Shown in pieces: positions 21,043-30,945 of a stretch of 64,000 nt of DNA. Each line of letters begins with the position of its first letter. The stretch's first letter is position 1. Below the pieces are notes generated by a model that was not told where the DNA came from, did no database searches, and saw nothing but the letters and a program-made list of their open reading frames with translations. The translations under genes were made by a program, and so were the position numbers. This DNA comes from Gentiana macrophylla (Eukaryota > Streptophyta > Magnoliopsida > Gentianales > Gentianaceae), in the NCBI GenBank assembly GCA_026214975.1, contig CM047805.1, positions 187,489,333-187,553,332 of the forward strand, in the 5' to 3' direction.

Positions 21043-21876
21043 AAAAGGCCTGCAAGATAACCAAAAATGTGCATTCGAGCTGAAGAATCAGATTTGAAAA
21101 CATAAACTGTCTCAAAAGACGTCTCAATACTTGAATATCCATTAACAAGAGCATAAAACGGAAAGCCAAATTCTATATCTCTTCTCCTTTTCACGGTGTG
21201 AGACCTATGCATTGAGAAGCTACTTGAATCTCCAAGTCAAGCGTGCGGCGATACTCGAAAGTTGGAAAGGCTCGGGGACAAGCGATTTTGTTGTGTACGC
21301 ATAATGCCAAGTTGTGACCAGCAAGAGCGTTGTCCAAACAACAGCCAATACATAAAAGTGGATGAATTTTTTTTGTGGTAAAGTGAACTTCTGTGTTACA
21401 AAACAAAGCAAACCAAACCAAAACAAAACAAAGTGAACTTCCAACAATTGTGCGGTTAGTAGCATAAAAAGAAAGACAAAATAACAAATATGGCCGAAAG
21501 TAGCTAAATTGTAAAAACAAAACGGTGAACTAATTAAAAAGATTTGTAACACAAATTTTTCACCAAGCCAACTAAGTCATATTGGTAAATACTAAGATAT
21601 TAATCAATGATCAACTAAGTAAAAGACCATTTTTTTTTACTGCAATCCATTCTAGACAACAAACAAAGCGGCAAGGAAAAAGAAAACTAATGAACTTGAT
21701 TTGCAATTGAGTAAACTTACTTTCGAAGAAGATTGTACAATTTTTCCTCTGTTTGCAAATCTGACCATTAAATCATGAAGGTCTTTGAGGTTACGAGAAG
21801 GAATTGAAGCAACAACAACCGGTAAAATTGAAGCAATCCACGCTGCTCTCAAACACGTAATCGGACTATTTTCCAT
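21043..21876 (-). pseudogene. Polyprenol-reductase-like gene fragment (first two exons), captured
   Basis: Reverse strand. Exon 1 (21721-21876) encodes 52 residues: MENSPITCLRAAWIASILPV, then a hydrophobic N-terminus and ANRGKIVQSSSK, ending at a GTAAGT donor. Intron 21391-21720. Exon 2 (21043-21390) starts after CACAG with KFTLPQKKFIHFYVLAVVW, then EPFQLSSIAARL, and further on ETVYVFKSDSSARMHIFGY, ending at a second GTAAGT donor. The match is to plant polyprenol reductases (SRD5A3/DFG10 family; ER membrane, dolichol synthesis), which are about 340 residues. One extra base after IAARL (about 21220) shifts the frame. The catalytic C-terminal half is absent. The intron shows capture at DNA level. 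Confidence 0.8.
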
Positions 21877-22149
21877 TACATAAAATCAACGACTTACCCC
21901 TACGATCGCAAAGAATAAACCGAAAGCCGAATAAGATTTGGTAGCTCGTAGTCGTCGAAGCAAGACAACAATGATGATGAACACTTTATTCTTTTCGGGG
22001 GTGATGCGAGGAGAAGTGAGCTAAAAATATACAAACGTTGAACTGTGGTTTAGTGGAGATTCATGGATTCCCGGAAGAAAAGAAATCATTTGGGGGTCAG
22101 GCGAAATCATGAACGGAACCGTAGAAGGAAGCGACGGGTCTTGTAAAAT

Positions 22150-22239
22150 AAATTAGATTGTCCTTATAACCGAATAAGTTTTTTGAGTGTCCTAAATGAT
22201 CATTAAGTCTCTAGCGAAGGCCTTATAACTAATAACCAC
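22150..22239 (-). repeat. Right terminal inverted repeat of the Pack-MULE-like element
   Basis: Reverse complement begins GTGGTTATTAG and ends TCTAATTT, matching 19529-19618 position by position. TSD TTGTTTATA follows at 22240-22248. Confidence 0.85.
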
Positions 22240-22248
22240 TTGTTTATA

Positions 22249-22754
22249 TTCGAAAGTAAGTACTTATTGCTTGCCAAAATATAAGTTTTTTTAAGGTGTT
22301 TTTACAAAAACTAATAATATAACTAAATGCATTAAATATTTTTTATTATCATTAATGTAATTGTCATAACGTATTGAAAAGTAGTTGGATTTTTATTAAA
22401 TTACAGATAAGATAAATAAAAGAGTAATAATGCTTCATTGTAATGTAGCATGACATATCTTTTGAGACAATAAAAAAAAAAAGCTCATGGTATGTTTAAT
22501 CATTGCCATTAATCATATCTTTTGGATATATTTTGGATATCTTCGATTATCATTAATGTAATCATTAATTGCATTGTCATTAAAACACAAGTCAAAAAAT
22601 AAGCATTCAAATCATTGCCATTAATTATCGCTTTTATTTCTCATTCAGTCACATATCATTCAACTATTGTCATTAAGTATATTCTTTTCTTCCGTAACCG
22701 ATGGAGGCGTCCCTCCCATCTCCTTGTAAAGACTTTACTAACTATTATGTAATT
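22249..22754. other. Intergenic, AT-rich, no gene
   Basis: Contains repeated phrases such as CATTAATGTAAT and CATTGCCATTAAT, otherwise nothing recognised. From about 22693 (GTAACCGATGGAGG) it aligns with the outer 3' flank of copy H, so the duplication unit reaches at least this far. Confidence 0.5.
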
Positions 22755-23538
22755 CCCGGGGCCCACAAGTCTGCTTCTTCTACTTTCAGTAGATTGATCA
22801 AAAGGCGGCCTCAGAAAATATAGAATCGTCGGTGTGATTTGGAGTTATGTTCCCTGCTCAAAGTATGACGGTCCCGTTGTATTATACAAAAAAATCTTCT
22901 TTCACAAAATGAACCTTAAACGCAAACAAGGTTTACACCGTCCGAGTGTAAAACAAATAAACACCTTGACTATATAAACAAAATAAATAAGCAAAAATCC
23001 AAAGCAGAATTGATAACAAAATAACTATTTCATAAAGTAAATCCTAAAAGGAACCAACCAACTGATCGAATAGAGTAGAGAGCATTAACCAATCTGGGCT
23101 AAAGAAAGAAACAAATGTAGACCACACAAACACACAGAAAGTAACACCTTATATAAACTGCTATTTCATATATAGCATCCCCAAATCAGTGTTTTCTAAT
23201 GCAGTTACAAACTCTTCTGTCAAGAACAACAAGGAACACCATTTTAGATTGCACTTACTACCAGATGATGCAGCAGACTCGGCTACGTACCTTCAGCACT
23301 TCTCTTTTGATGCAACTAGGAAGAGTGCTATACTCTTGATTCACTTGATCAATCTGTAACTATCCTGCAAAGCTCGGAATACTCGACCAATTCAACTTTC
23401 TCAAAACAGACACTTCAGACAAGTGTCTGTCAAATGCTTATAACATAAATAATACCATCTAATTCCTCATAAGTGGAAACAGAAAGACGAGCACTAATCT
23501 GGCAAGACAAAATACAATCATATAATCTACTACTGTAG
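22755..23538 (-). other. 3' flank of F-box copy D
   Basis: Shares with copy A the phrases CTGCTTCTTCTACTTTCAGTAG (its core is at about 22769-22788), AAAGTAAATCCTAAAAGGAAC and GTAGACCACACAA. About 230 bp (23205-23440) are specific to D. No reading frame. Confidence 0.65.
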
Positions 23539-24696
23539 CTAGAAATTAACCCAAACGCCTAAACATAAGCTATGTTGAGTTATATCACTGGGTCCAGGTG
23601 CAGCAATCCGGTAAAATCCATCAGAGAAGTAAATTAAATTTGGCTCTATAATCCCTGGAAATCTGTTGGCATCAACAGAAAACCCTTCATTACGTCCTAA
23701 GAAAACAGTTGAACTCCCCAAACTCGTGATAATGCTGTAGCTCCCTTTGATCACATCTATTTCAACCATTTCGAGATCATGTACATATGGCGTATCATTA
23801 AGATGGTCATAGAAGGGTGCAACTATCAATAATCTACCTCCACATTCCACAAGTTGTGCTTTACGTCTCGAGCATCCCCATGGTAACTCAGTGATTTTGC
23901 TTGCCTTGTTATTTGGGTTTGGCCCTGAAACATCACACATCCAAACTTGAGCCCCATATGTCAGAGCATAAAACTTCCCATTGTAGTAATTCAAGTCCTC
24001 AACACAATATGGTATTTCTACTCTTGTCCACGTCTCGTTTCCGGGTTTCCAAAACCCCACATAACGCCCTGATACATAACCTGGTTCCACATAAGCAATC
24101 ATGACAACGTAGTCTGGTGTCTCGGATGGGCTAGCAGACAACACAGCACTTCTGAGGAAAGGGATAACAACCTTAGGTGGCGCTTTGGGGAGTGGAATCT
24201 GAGCACGAGTTAATGGATGGAACAAACACATATTACCTGTTCTACGTTCAACCATGATAAGCCATCCTTTGGATCCTCTACACTCCATGCCATTGGCTTC
24301 AGGAAATGAAAACTTGCATTTCTTCCCTTTGGAAAGGCTCATAAACTCTCGTTCATCAGGAGGGTGTTTCCTCTTAAAATCGCTCACAAATTTGCGATTA
24401 GCAACATGTAATTTGCTCAAAGCCTTGCGTTCCTCATCAGGGCCTTTCCTCTGATGGTGTTCATCATAGATTTCAACGGAAATCTCGTATTTATCGTTGT
24501 CGTCATCATCAATCTCATACTTGTAGAGCATCAATAATGGAAGTTTAGGACATGATGTTTTATCAAAATCCTTCAAAGTTGTTCCCTCCCGCCAGGATGT
24601 GCAAGTAGCTCGAAACGCAATAAAATCTTCAATTAGCTGTAAGCGTCTTGCAATCAAGGCAGCCACGCCTTCAGGTAGAGCGCACCAATCCGCCAT
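23539..24696 (-). CDS. F-box/DUF295 protein, copy D
   Basis: A 385-aa single-exon gene, the same length as copy A and differing from it at scattered residues. F-box at about 3-40 (MADWCALPEGVAALIARRL, then IAFRATCTSW), acidic linker (DDDDNDKYE near 63), DUF295 propeller with GSKGWLIMVERRTGN, LFHPLTRAQIPLP, NYYNGKFYALTYGAQVWMCD, VECGGRLLIVAPF, FPGIIEPNLIYFSDG and the C-terminus SLCLGVWVNF. The probable function is an SCF ubiquitin-ligase adaptor of unknown target. The leader (about 24705-25310) aligns with that of A, including the GAGGTATTG donor-like site, so the transcription unit was copied whole. Intactness of two copies suggests purifying selection or recent duplication. Confidence 0.9.
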   Translation of the reverse strand: MADWCALPEGVAALIARRLQLIEDFIAFRATCTSWREGTTLKDFDKTSCPKLPLLMLYKYEIDDDDNDKYEISVEIYDEHHQRKGPDEERKALSKLHVANRKFVSDFKRKHPPDEREFMSLSKGKKCKFSFPEANGMECRGSKGWLIMVERRTGNMCLFHPLTRAQIPLPKAPPKVVIPFLRSAVLSASPSETPDYVVMIAYVEPGYVSGRYVGFWKPGNETWTRVEIPYCVEDLNYYNGKFYALTYGAQVWMCDVSGPNPNNKASKITELPWGCSRRKAQLVECGGRLLIVAPFYDHLNDTPYVHDLEMVEIDVIKGSYSIITSLGSSTVFLGRNEGFSVDANRFPGIIEPNLIYFSDGFYRIAAPGPSDITQHSLCLGVWVNF

Positions 24697-25420
24697 AGCT
24701 AGCTATATAATCCAAGAGAAACAAATTGTCACAAACTATTCTCAAATTTGACGATAATGGTACTGCTACGCTACGGAAAGGTTTTTCAAAGGCGATTTAG
24801 TATACATAGAAGTAATACACAGCAACTTTCTTTTCTTTAACAAAGAGACTAGTAAAAAGATACAAGTATACCAATCATATCATAAATTTTTCCCCAAGTA
24901 TCAGCACAGACATGGATCATGTACATCATGAAAATGAAGAAATAAATAAAATAAGCAGCTCTAACAAATACTCATGTGAAATTCTACACCGTTAGACACA
25001 TGATTTCCTGAGCATAATTGATAGAACAAAAATAAAAACAAAATACATAATTAGCTGAATAGTTCTAAACTAGAATGCATAGCAGAATATCGTCACATTT
25101 GAAAAGAAAAGGGAAGAAAAAAAAAACAGTAAATAGCTCGAAATAAGTGGTCGAATCAATACCTCTGGATCAACGATGAAAAAGGAAGAGTTAGAGAGGA
25201 TCTACGCCGCGGAGTTTAGGGGATCCGTTACTATTGCGGAGACCGTGAAAGAGTAAAAATGCTTTCCAAGGGCTTTGTCTATTCTAGATCTAGACCAATT
25301 TGCTGAAGAGTGCCCTATTTCTATCCCCGTTTTTTTTTTTTTTTCAAAATGCTTAAAAATACCTTTAAAAAATTGCTTAAAAATAAAAGTAAAAAAAAAA
25401 ACACTCCTTTCCTCCCGATT
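24697..25420 (-). promoter_or_regulatory. 5' leader and upstream region of F-box copy D
   Basis: Aligns with 9269-9990 upstream of A and in part with 47770-48350 upstream of H. The phrase AAACACTCCTTTCCTCCCGA near 25400 marks the outer end of similarity with H. The 68-aa ORF at 25310-25516 is low-complexity and not called. Confidence 0.5.
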
Positions 25421-26028
25421 TATATGTTTTTATATTTAATTGTCGGCTGTCAAAAATATATTGGTGATTTTATGGTGGTTACGATGAAGAATTGGGCCAC
25501 CACCATAATCAATTGAGAATCTGTCATTGTTAGTTGATTTTTAAACATAAGGAATGGCCGTAAATTTCCTTAAATTATTGGGCAGACAACCAAGTAGGAT
25601 TTGGTCCAGGACCATAGTAAAATTTGTGAAAATATATATTCAGTATTTATCGTTCTTACGTTTTCAAAGTTTTTTTTTAATTTTAAATTTACCATTATTT
25701 ATTAAAAAATAAAAGAGTGAAAACAATATTGTATATTAATTATATTAAATAGTGATATTGCTATTTTGATTTTAAATTCAAAATACTCTTCTCGTTAATT
25801 TATGTGTTTTTAGCAACTGCGATGGTTAAATAAAAACGTGGGAATATAAAAAAAAATGTTACATTGGCCGTACCCAATGACTTTTTATTCATTTCATTTC
25901 AAAAATCATTGTTTTAAACCACGTCTTTAATAAGCGTAATTTTAGTAATTGTATGATATAAATTAGAACAAATGAAGTATTAAAAAGATTCTTAAAAGAG
26001 AAACATGTTTTCTTTTTATCATGTTATA
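25421..26028. other. Intergenic, AT-rich, no gene seen
   Basis: Only AT-rich unique-looking DNA. It borders the Stowaway-like MITE. Confidence 0.5.
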
Positions 26029-26295
26029 CTCCCTCCGTTCCAATTTGTTTGAGATTTATTCAATTTATGGTTGTCACAAAATAAGTCTTATAACTCTAAT
26101 TAGACTCAAGGTTTTTGTTTTAATTGTCTAAATTGCTCCAATGTACTTTATAAAGTGAAAGTAAGTTGTATTACATAGAAAAAGGACAAAAATGTAGATT
26201 AGTCAAGTTTTATATGACCAGACAACCTATTAATTGATGTATTCTCAAAATTTCGTGAGTTCCAAAATGTCATAAACAATTAAGGACGGATGGAG
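26029..26295. mobile_element. Stowaway-like MITE (Tc1/mariner)
   Basis: Starts CTCCCTCCGTTCC and ends GGACGGATGGAG, inverted repeats typical of Stowaway elements, flanked by TA at 26027-26028 and 26296-26297. The 267-bp body is AT-rich and non-coding. Confidence 0.85.
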
Positions 26296-26298
26296 TAG

Positions 26299-26570
26299 TA
26301 TTTACTATAAACCAAATTTTGTTTGCGGGACGCTCTTTTACCGGATACCAAATTCATATCTGGATTGTGTTATTTACCAAACCAAATTTTATCCAGATCA
26401 TGTTATTTACTATAACCAATTTTGTTTGTTTTGTTTGCATGACGCTCTTTTACCGGATACCAAGTCTTACCGAATTATGTTATTTACTATAAACCAGTTT
26501 TTATCCGGATTATGTTAGTTACGATAAACCAAATTTTGTTTGAGCGGCGCTCTTTCATCACATACCTAGT
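26299..26570. repeat. Degenerate tandem repeat, about 80-110 bp units
   Basis: Three copies of TATTTACTATAAACCAAATTT-like and GACGCTCTTTTACCGGATACC-like blocks (near 26299, 26405 and 26481), with increasing decay. Non-coding. Confidence 0.8.
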
Positions 26571-27864
26571 TCTTACTTGAAAAAAGAGCACATGGCACAT
26601 GAAAAAAGACATAACATAATTTTCCCACGTCATGCAACTCACATTGATCATTAGAATTGCAAAGCAGAAACGACACAGAAAGATGAACAGACTCAGACCC
26701 GACACTTTGATAACAGTATTTATGCCACACAATCACAACAACAGAACATAATTAAGTTCAACGGATCGAGCAACAAACCATGTGGTGCTACTATTACACC
26801 TTAAAAGGTCCAACCATATCTGGATATTTCCTATGCATTTTGAACTTGGTATAACGCATCACCTCCGTCCCAAAATATAAGACCTTTTGGTGAAGAAATG
26901 TCTAGTAGTTTGGCTCTAGTAATCGTAACAAAACACATACATATAGGGTGTTACATCATGCAGTGTCTTTTGAGTTTTGCATGAACTTTCTCTACATTGA
27001 TTCAGTTTATTTTGTGGTTTCAGAAGACAAGACCTTGTTAATCCATGGGATTCGATGTGAAAACCATAGCTTCGGTTTCAGGGCACTTAAGATAAGATAA
27101 CATGACACGAGGGCAAAGCTAAACGTGGAGCTCGAAAAAAATGTGGAGACTTTGGTTTTAGATATCGGAATGTTTGCCGATTCATACGGGTTTAGAGCAC
27201 TTGTATTAGATAGTAGATTTGTAAAATCAAGGTAAATCTGCAAAATAGTGATTCAAAACACTCAGATTCAGGAAACAAGAATCTCTGCTTAGATTTGTTT
27301 AAACCGAATTTGTAAATGATGCACTATATGTATTTCTCACTATACAGTTTTTCAAATTCAAATCATATGTTGTAGAGATTCTAATGTATCTCGAGCATAT
27401 CGTCGTGTTTGAGTTAGTTCGCCTAGCATGTTTATTCGTTTACCTTTGTCTTTAAATAAACCGTCAAAGAAATTCATGATTTTATATAATAAAGACTAAA
27501 TACCTTATAAATTGTAACGTCGTGTTCCGGATACTGAGTCTTTATTCGGAAAATAGAACGTTCGGACACGTGAGCACAATTGTCAATTAATAAGAAAGTT
27601 GACAATGGGAAATCAAGCAAAAAGCATTTAGTAATCATGCCTTTCTGAGCAATTATGCAATGGCAAAGATCACAGAGTCATCCAATTCTTCAACGTATTA
27701 TCTTCATCATCGTCATTATCATCATCAATAGCACCGGTATATCCGGGACATATCCTGTAAAACCTCATGGATTCTGTCAACATTTTCAGTACTCCGTATA
27801 TTTCCTTCTATGCCTCTTATGTTTCACCATAAAAACATTGATTTCATTTTGTATTTCAATCCAG
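26571..27864. other. Intergenic, no gene supported
   Basis: The start of another MITE-like sequence (CACCTCCGTCCCAAAATATA near 26861) has no visible partner end. The small ORFs 26487-26732, 27007-27243 and 27655-27906 have low-complexity or hydrophobic composition without known motifs and are not called. Confidence 0.45.
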
Positions 27865-28930
27865 CTACATCCAGACTCTTTTACAAAAGCCTCCATCTCT
27901 CATTAGTTTGCCTACTCTTTTCACGTCTTTCCATTTCCCAAGCTCAGCATACATGTTAGAAAGCAAGACATAAGGACCGGAAATTATCAGGATCGATTTC
28001 AATAAGCCTTTGATTGCAGACAAACTTGTACATGCCCTCAATACGGACGACAAACTCATCTCATCAGCCTCAAACCCACACGGCCACACTCCATCATCCT
28101 TACGGTTTTTTGCCTCATTTGCTCGTCCATTTTGTTCATCACAAGTAATCAAACTATTCCAAGATACCACATTACGCACTTCCATCCCTTCGAAAACTTT
28201 TTGCGCACAAACAGCATTTCCACATTTTGAGTACATATCAAGAAAAGCTGATGCGGTATAAACATCCAACGAACACCACACCGCGACTTAACCACCAAAC
28301 CATGAATTTGAGCACCCGACCCAGCAGTAGCTCTAAGAGCACTACCATAAGTATAATCATCCAACAAAAAGTCCTCTCCATGCATTTTCACAAAATTTTC
28401 AAGTGACTTATCACACAACCCACCTTGAACAAACCCGGAAACCATCAAATTCCAAGAGCATTGATCCCTCTCAGGCATCAAGCAAAACAACCCCTCAGCT
28501 TTTATCCAAAAAACCCCGCAACTAAAAACCCATTAATCATTGAATTCCAAGTTAAAAAATTCTTGTCTGACAATTTATCAAACACCCTTCGTGCATTGTC
28601 CAAACAACCACACTTCCCATAAGCATCAATAAGCCTGTTACTGATAAACACCTCATTGCCGAAACGGGTTTTGAGAATCCGAGCATGGACATAGGATACA
28701 TCAAGTCCCAACTTGGATAAAATGCAGGTTTCCAGGAGTTTTGAAAATGGTGATGAGTTGAGAAGAAAGAGGTCTCCTGTAACATGTTTAAATGATAAAA
28801 GAGAGCTTCTTGCCATTCCATAATCTTTGATGGATTCAAGATAAAGGGCATGTTTTGCCTTACTAGTTCGAAATTTGCAGACTGAAACTAAGGAAGGGGA
28901 AAAGACATCATAAAATTTGTGTCGTAACAA
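27865..28930 (-). pseudogene. PPR protein pseudogene, SLO2-like (PLS class)
   Basis: Reverse strand, three overlapping frames. The N-terminal frame (28502-28930) has SPFSKLLETCILSKLGLDVS, YVHARILKTRFGNEVFISNR, LIDAYGKCG and ARRVFDKL. The middle frame (28149-28490) has MPERDQCSWNLMVSGFVQGG. The last (27865-28281) has FLDMYSKCGN, NVVSWNSLITCDEQNG and LRACTSLSAIK. It then jumps to SGPYVLLSNMYAELGKWKDV, which in the family lies in the C-terminal E domain, so several hundred residues are deleted. PPR proteins of this type act in organelle RNA editing; the order of blocks matches Arabidopsis SLO2 (SLOW GROWTH 2). Two frameshifts and the deletion make it non-functional. It lies next to a stray F-box 3' flank. 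Confidence 0.85.
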
Positions 28931-29220
28931 AAGCAGAGGACTTCACTCTCCTTCACAAAATGAACCTTATATGCAAACAAAGGTTACACCATCTGAGTGT
29001 AAAACAAATAAACATCTTAACGGATAAACTAACCAAGAATCCAATGCATCATTGGTCATAAATAACTAATTTATATTATAATTCACTAAAGAGTGTAACA
29101 ATCCACAAATGCAGACCACACAACTGATGATTAAATATAAAGGATCAACTAAACTGCCTATGCTGTTCAAATCACTGATTTTTATTTGAATACAGCCATT
29201 GTAACCCAACAGAAAATAAA
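28931..29220 (-). other. Stray 3' flank of the F-box duplication unit (copy E side)
   Basis: Phrases CACAAAATGAACCTTA, GAGTGTAAAACAAATAAACA and GCAGACCACACAA occur in the same order as in the flanks of A and D. Downstream gene E starts only at 30946, so unrelated DNA separates flank and gene. Confidence 0.65.
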
Positions 29221-30945
29221 TTTTGAAGAGATTTGATAAATGTACACAATGCTGAGAACATAAATGTTTTGATTCATTTAAAAACCCCCACTTACCCCTC
29301 CCCTTCCCCCCCCCCCCCCCTCAAATTCATTTGAATTCAACACATACAACAAAACCCGTAAACGTTCAAACCAGCTTTAAGAAAACACAACCAATACAAA
29401 GAGTTAGAAAGGCAAACAGAAACAAAGAAAGACTACAAAATCATGGAAGACTAAAGCTAACAATGAATATTTATGGGCTTGAGGCCACAACAAAACGAAA
29501 GGGCTAAATCTCCTGACTATCTCCGGGTGATCTTACAGAGTGAAGACACAACTGTTCCATTTCATTCGAATGAGCCGAGCCCCCACGTAATTTTCCTAGA
29601 GGCTGGCATCCCATACTTCTTTCGTATCTTTGCCACCAACTTGTGAAGAGAACGATGAAATGAACCTGGTCCAAGATATACGAGATGGAAGCAACAATTA
29701 ATGAGCACCAACTCAATATCCTGCACCAAACCTCTTGAGCTAGCAAATGTGCAAAACAGAAAAATATATATGGGGTGAGTCTTCAGCCATGCACAGAATG
29801 GCAAAATGGACAGTCGTGTCTGTAAAATTTGGATCCATCATCAGCCGATAGCAGCAAAACATTTTTTAATGCTGCAACGGAGAATTAACCTTTTTTTGGC
29901 TTAAAGACAATAAAGGATTATCACAAGAACGTTTAGTTTGTTGCAATAATTCTAAATCAAATTAAACCAAATCATCGATCATAGTCACTACACTCTCTCT
30001 TCCTCTTAAATCTCTTCCATCTCCAGTCCCTACCCCAACTCTATATACCATCCCTCAAACTCCCTCTATTACATTTACAAACAAGGAAATATTTATCTAT
30101 TGCAATACTAAAAAGCCAAAGAATGCTTTTTATATAATAATTCCATGGCATTGGCAATATCACAGAGACTTGGGTCACAACTTAAAGTCACCAAGAGAAT
30201 GCTTTTATTGAGGGAGAGACGAATCTTCCCACAAAGTACAAGACTTTTACTGCTAGACCGGACATATCGGCGTAAGCAAGAGAATTAATGCTTAACATTG
30301 TATATTCCTTAGCTTTGCAAAGTACATTAATTGTGATTGATCACCAGGCCTGCGAGCAATTGGATTATTCTTTTCTATCTATATATCACACAAAACAACC
30401 CTTAATTAATTAAGGCACCTACAGAATTGACTAACAAATATAATATTGTTATTGTCGTAAAGATATAATCCTATCATTTACACTAATGTAATCAGAAATT
30501 AATGAGCTTCCATAAAAACCTTCTTCCTAGCTAGCAGATATATATGTTTCTAACTGCTGTCTGTAATACAAAAATATTCATGTATTATTAATTCCAAACT
30601 TAAATGGTATATATGTGTTACCTTGCCTCAATGTTTTTCCCTGTTGTATACAATGTATATGAACAATTTCAAACATCCCACTGAAAGTAGGACTAGATAA
30701 AGGACATTAGGAAAAAGGAAAATAGAAACGAATTCAGTAACATCTGTCTTGCAACCCCAAAAAGATCAAATAGGAAAAACAAAAGGTAGCACCCTTGTCA
30801 ATTACTACTATTAAGATGAGATCTCTCTAAAAAAACAATATATAAATATCTCATATCATTTTGTTCCTCGAAAGCTGAAAACCTCAAATAGAAAAAAGAG
30901 AAAGCTAGGTCAGAGTGCAGTAATCTGGTAAGACATCTTTTGTAG
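29221..30945. other. Intergenic; weak coding-like patch at 29504-29830
   Basis: A C-run lies at about 29308-29322. Two overlapping reverse ORFs (29504-29746 and 29562-29804) include the peptide LVAKIRKKYGMPASRKITWG, which looks like a real protein fragment but which I cannot assign. From about 30480 to 30945 the sequence matches the 3' region of copy G (42290-42636), so it is the 3' untranslated/flanking region of copy E. Confidence 0.5.

Larger units (their letters stand above)
19529..22239. mobile_element. Pack-MULE-like element carrying host gene exons
   Basis: Flanked by the perfect 9-bp direct repeat TTGTTTATA (19520-19528 and 22240-22248), the Mutator-superfamily TSD size. The terminal 90 bases (19529-19618 and the reverse complement of 22150-22239) align without gaps, about 56 of 90 identical by eye, with the inner 40 bases nearly identical (CTTATT, GTTATAA, TCTAATTT). 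No transposase is present. The interior holds minisatellites (19940-20930) and a reverse-strand fragment of a polyprenol-reductase-like gene with its intron retained (21043-21876). Long TIRs, 9-bp TSD and host exons fit a Pack-MULE. Confidence 0.85.

Noticed and set aside
21191..21552. Two independent reverse ORFs of about 110 aa
   Set aside because: They are alternative reading frames through intron 1 and exon 2 of the captured polyprenol-reductase fragment; the spliced reading explains them.
26861..26900. Second Stowaway-like MITE
   Set aside because: The left end CACCTCCGTCCCAAAATATA looks right, but no matching right end or TA duplication was found.
27655..27906. 83-aa hydrophobic ORF that might be a small secreted peptide
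   Set aside because: Its C-terminal part overlaps the PPR pseudogene on the other strand and the start is in a run of ATC repeats; no support.
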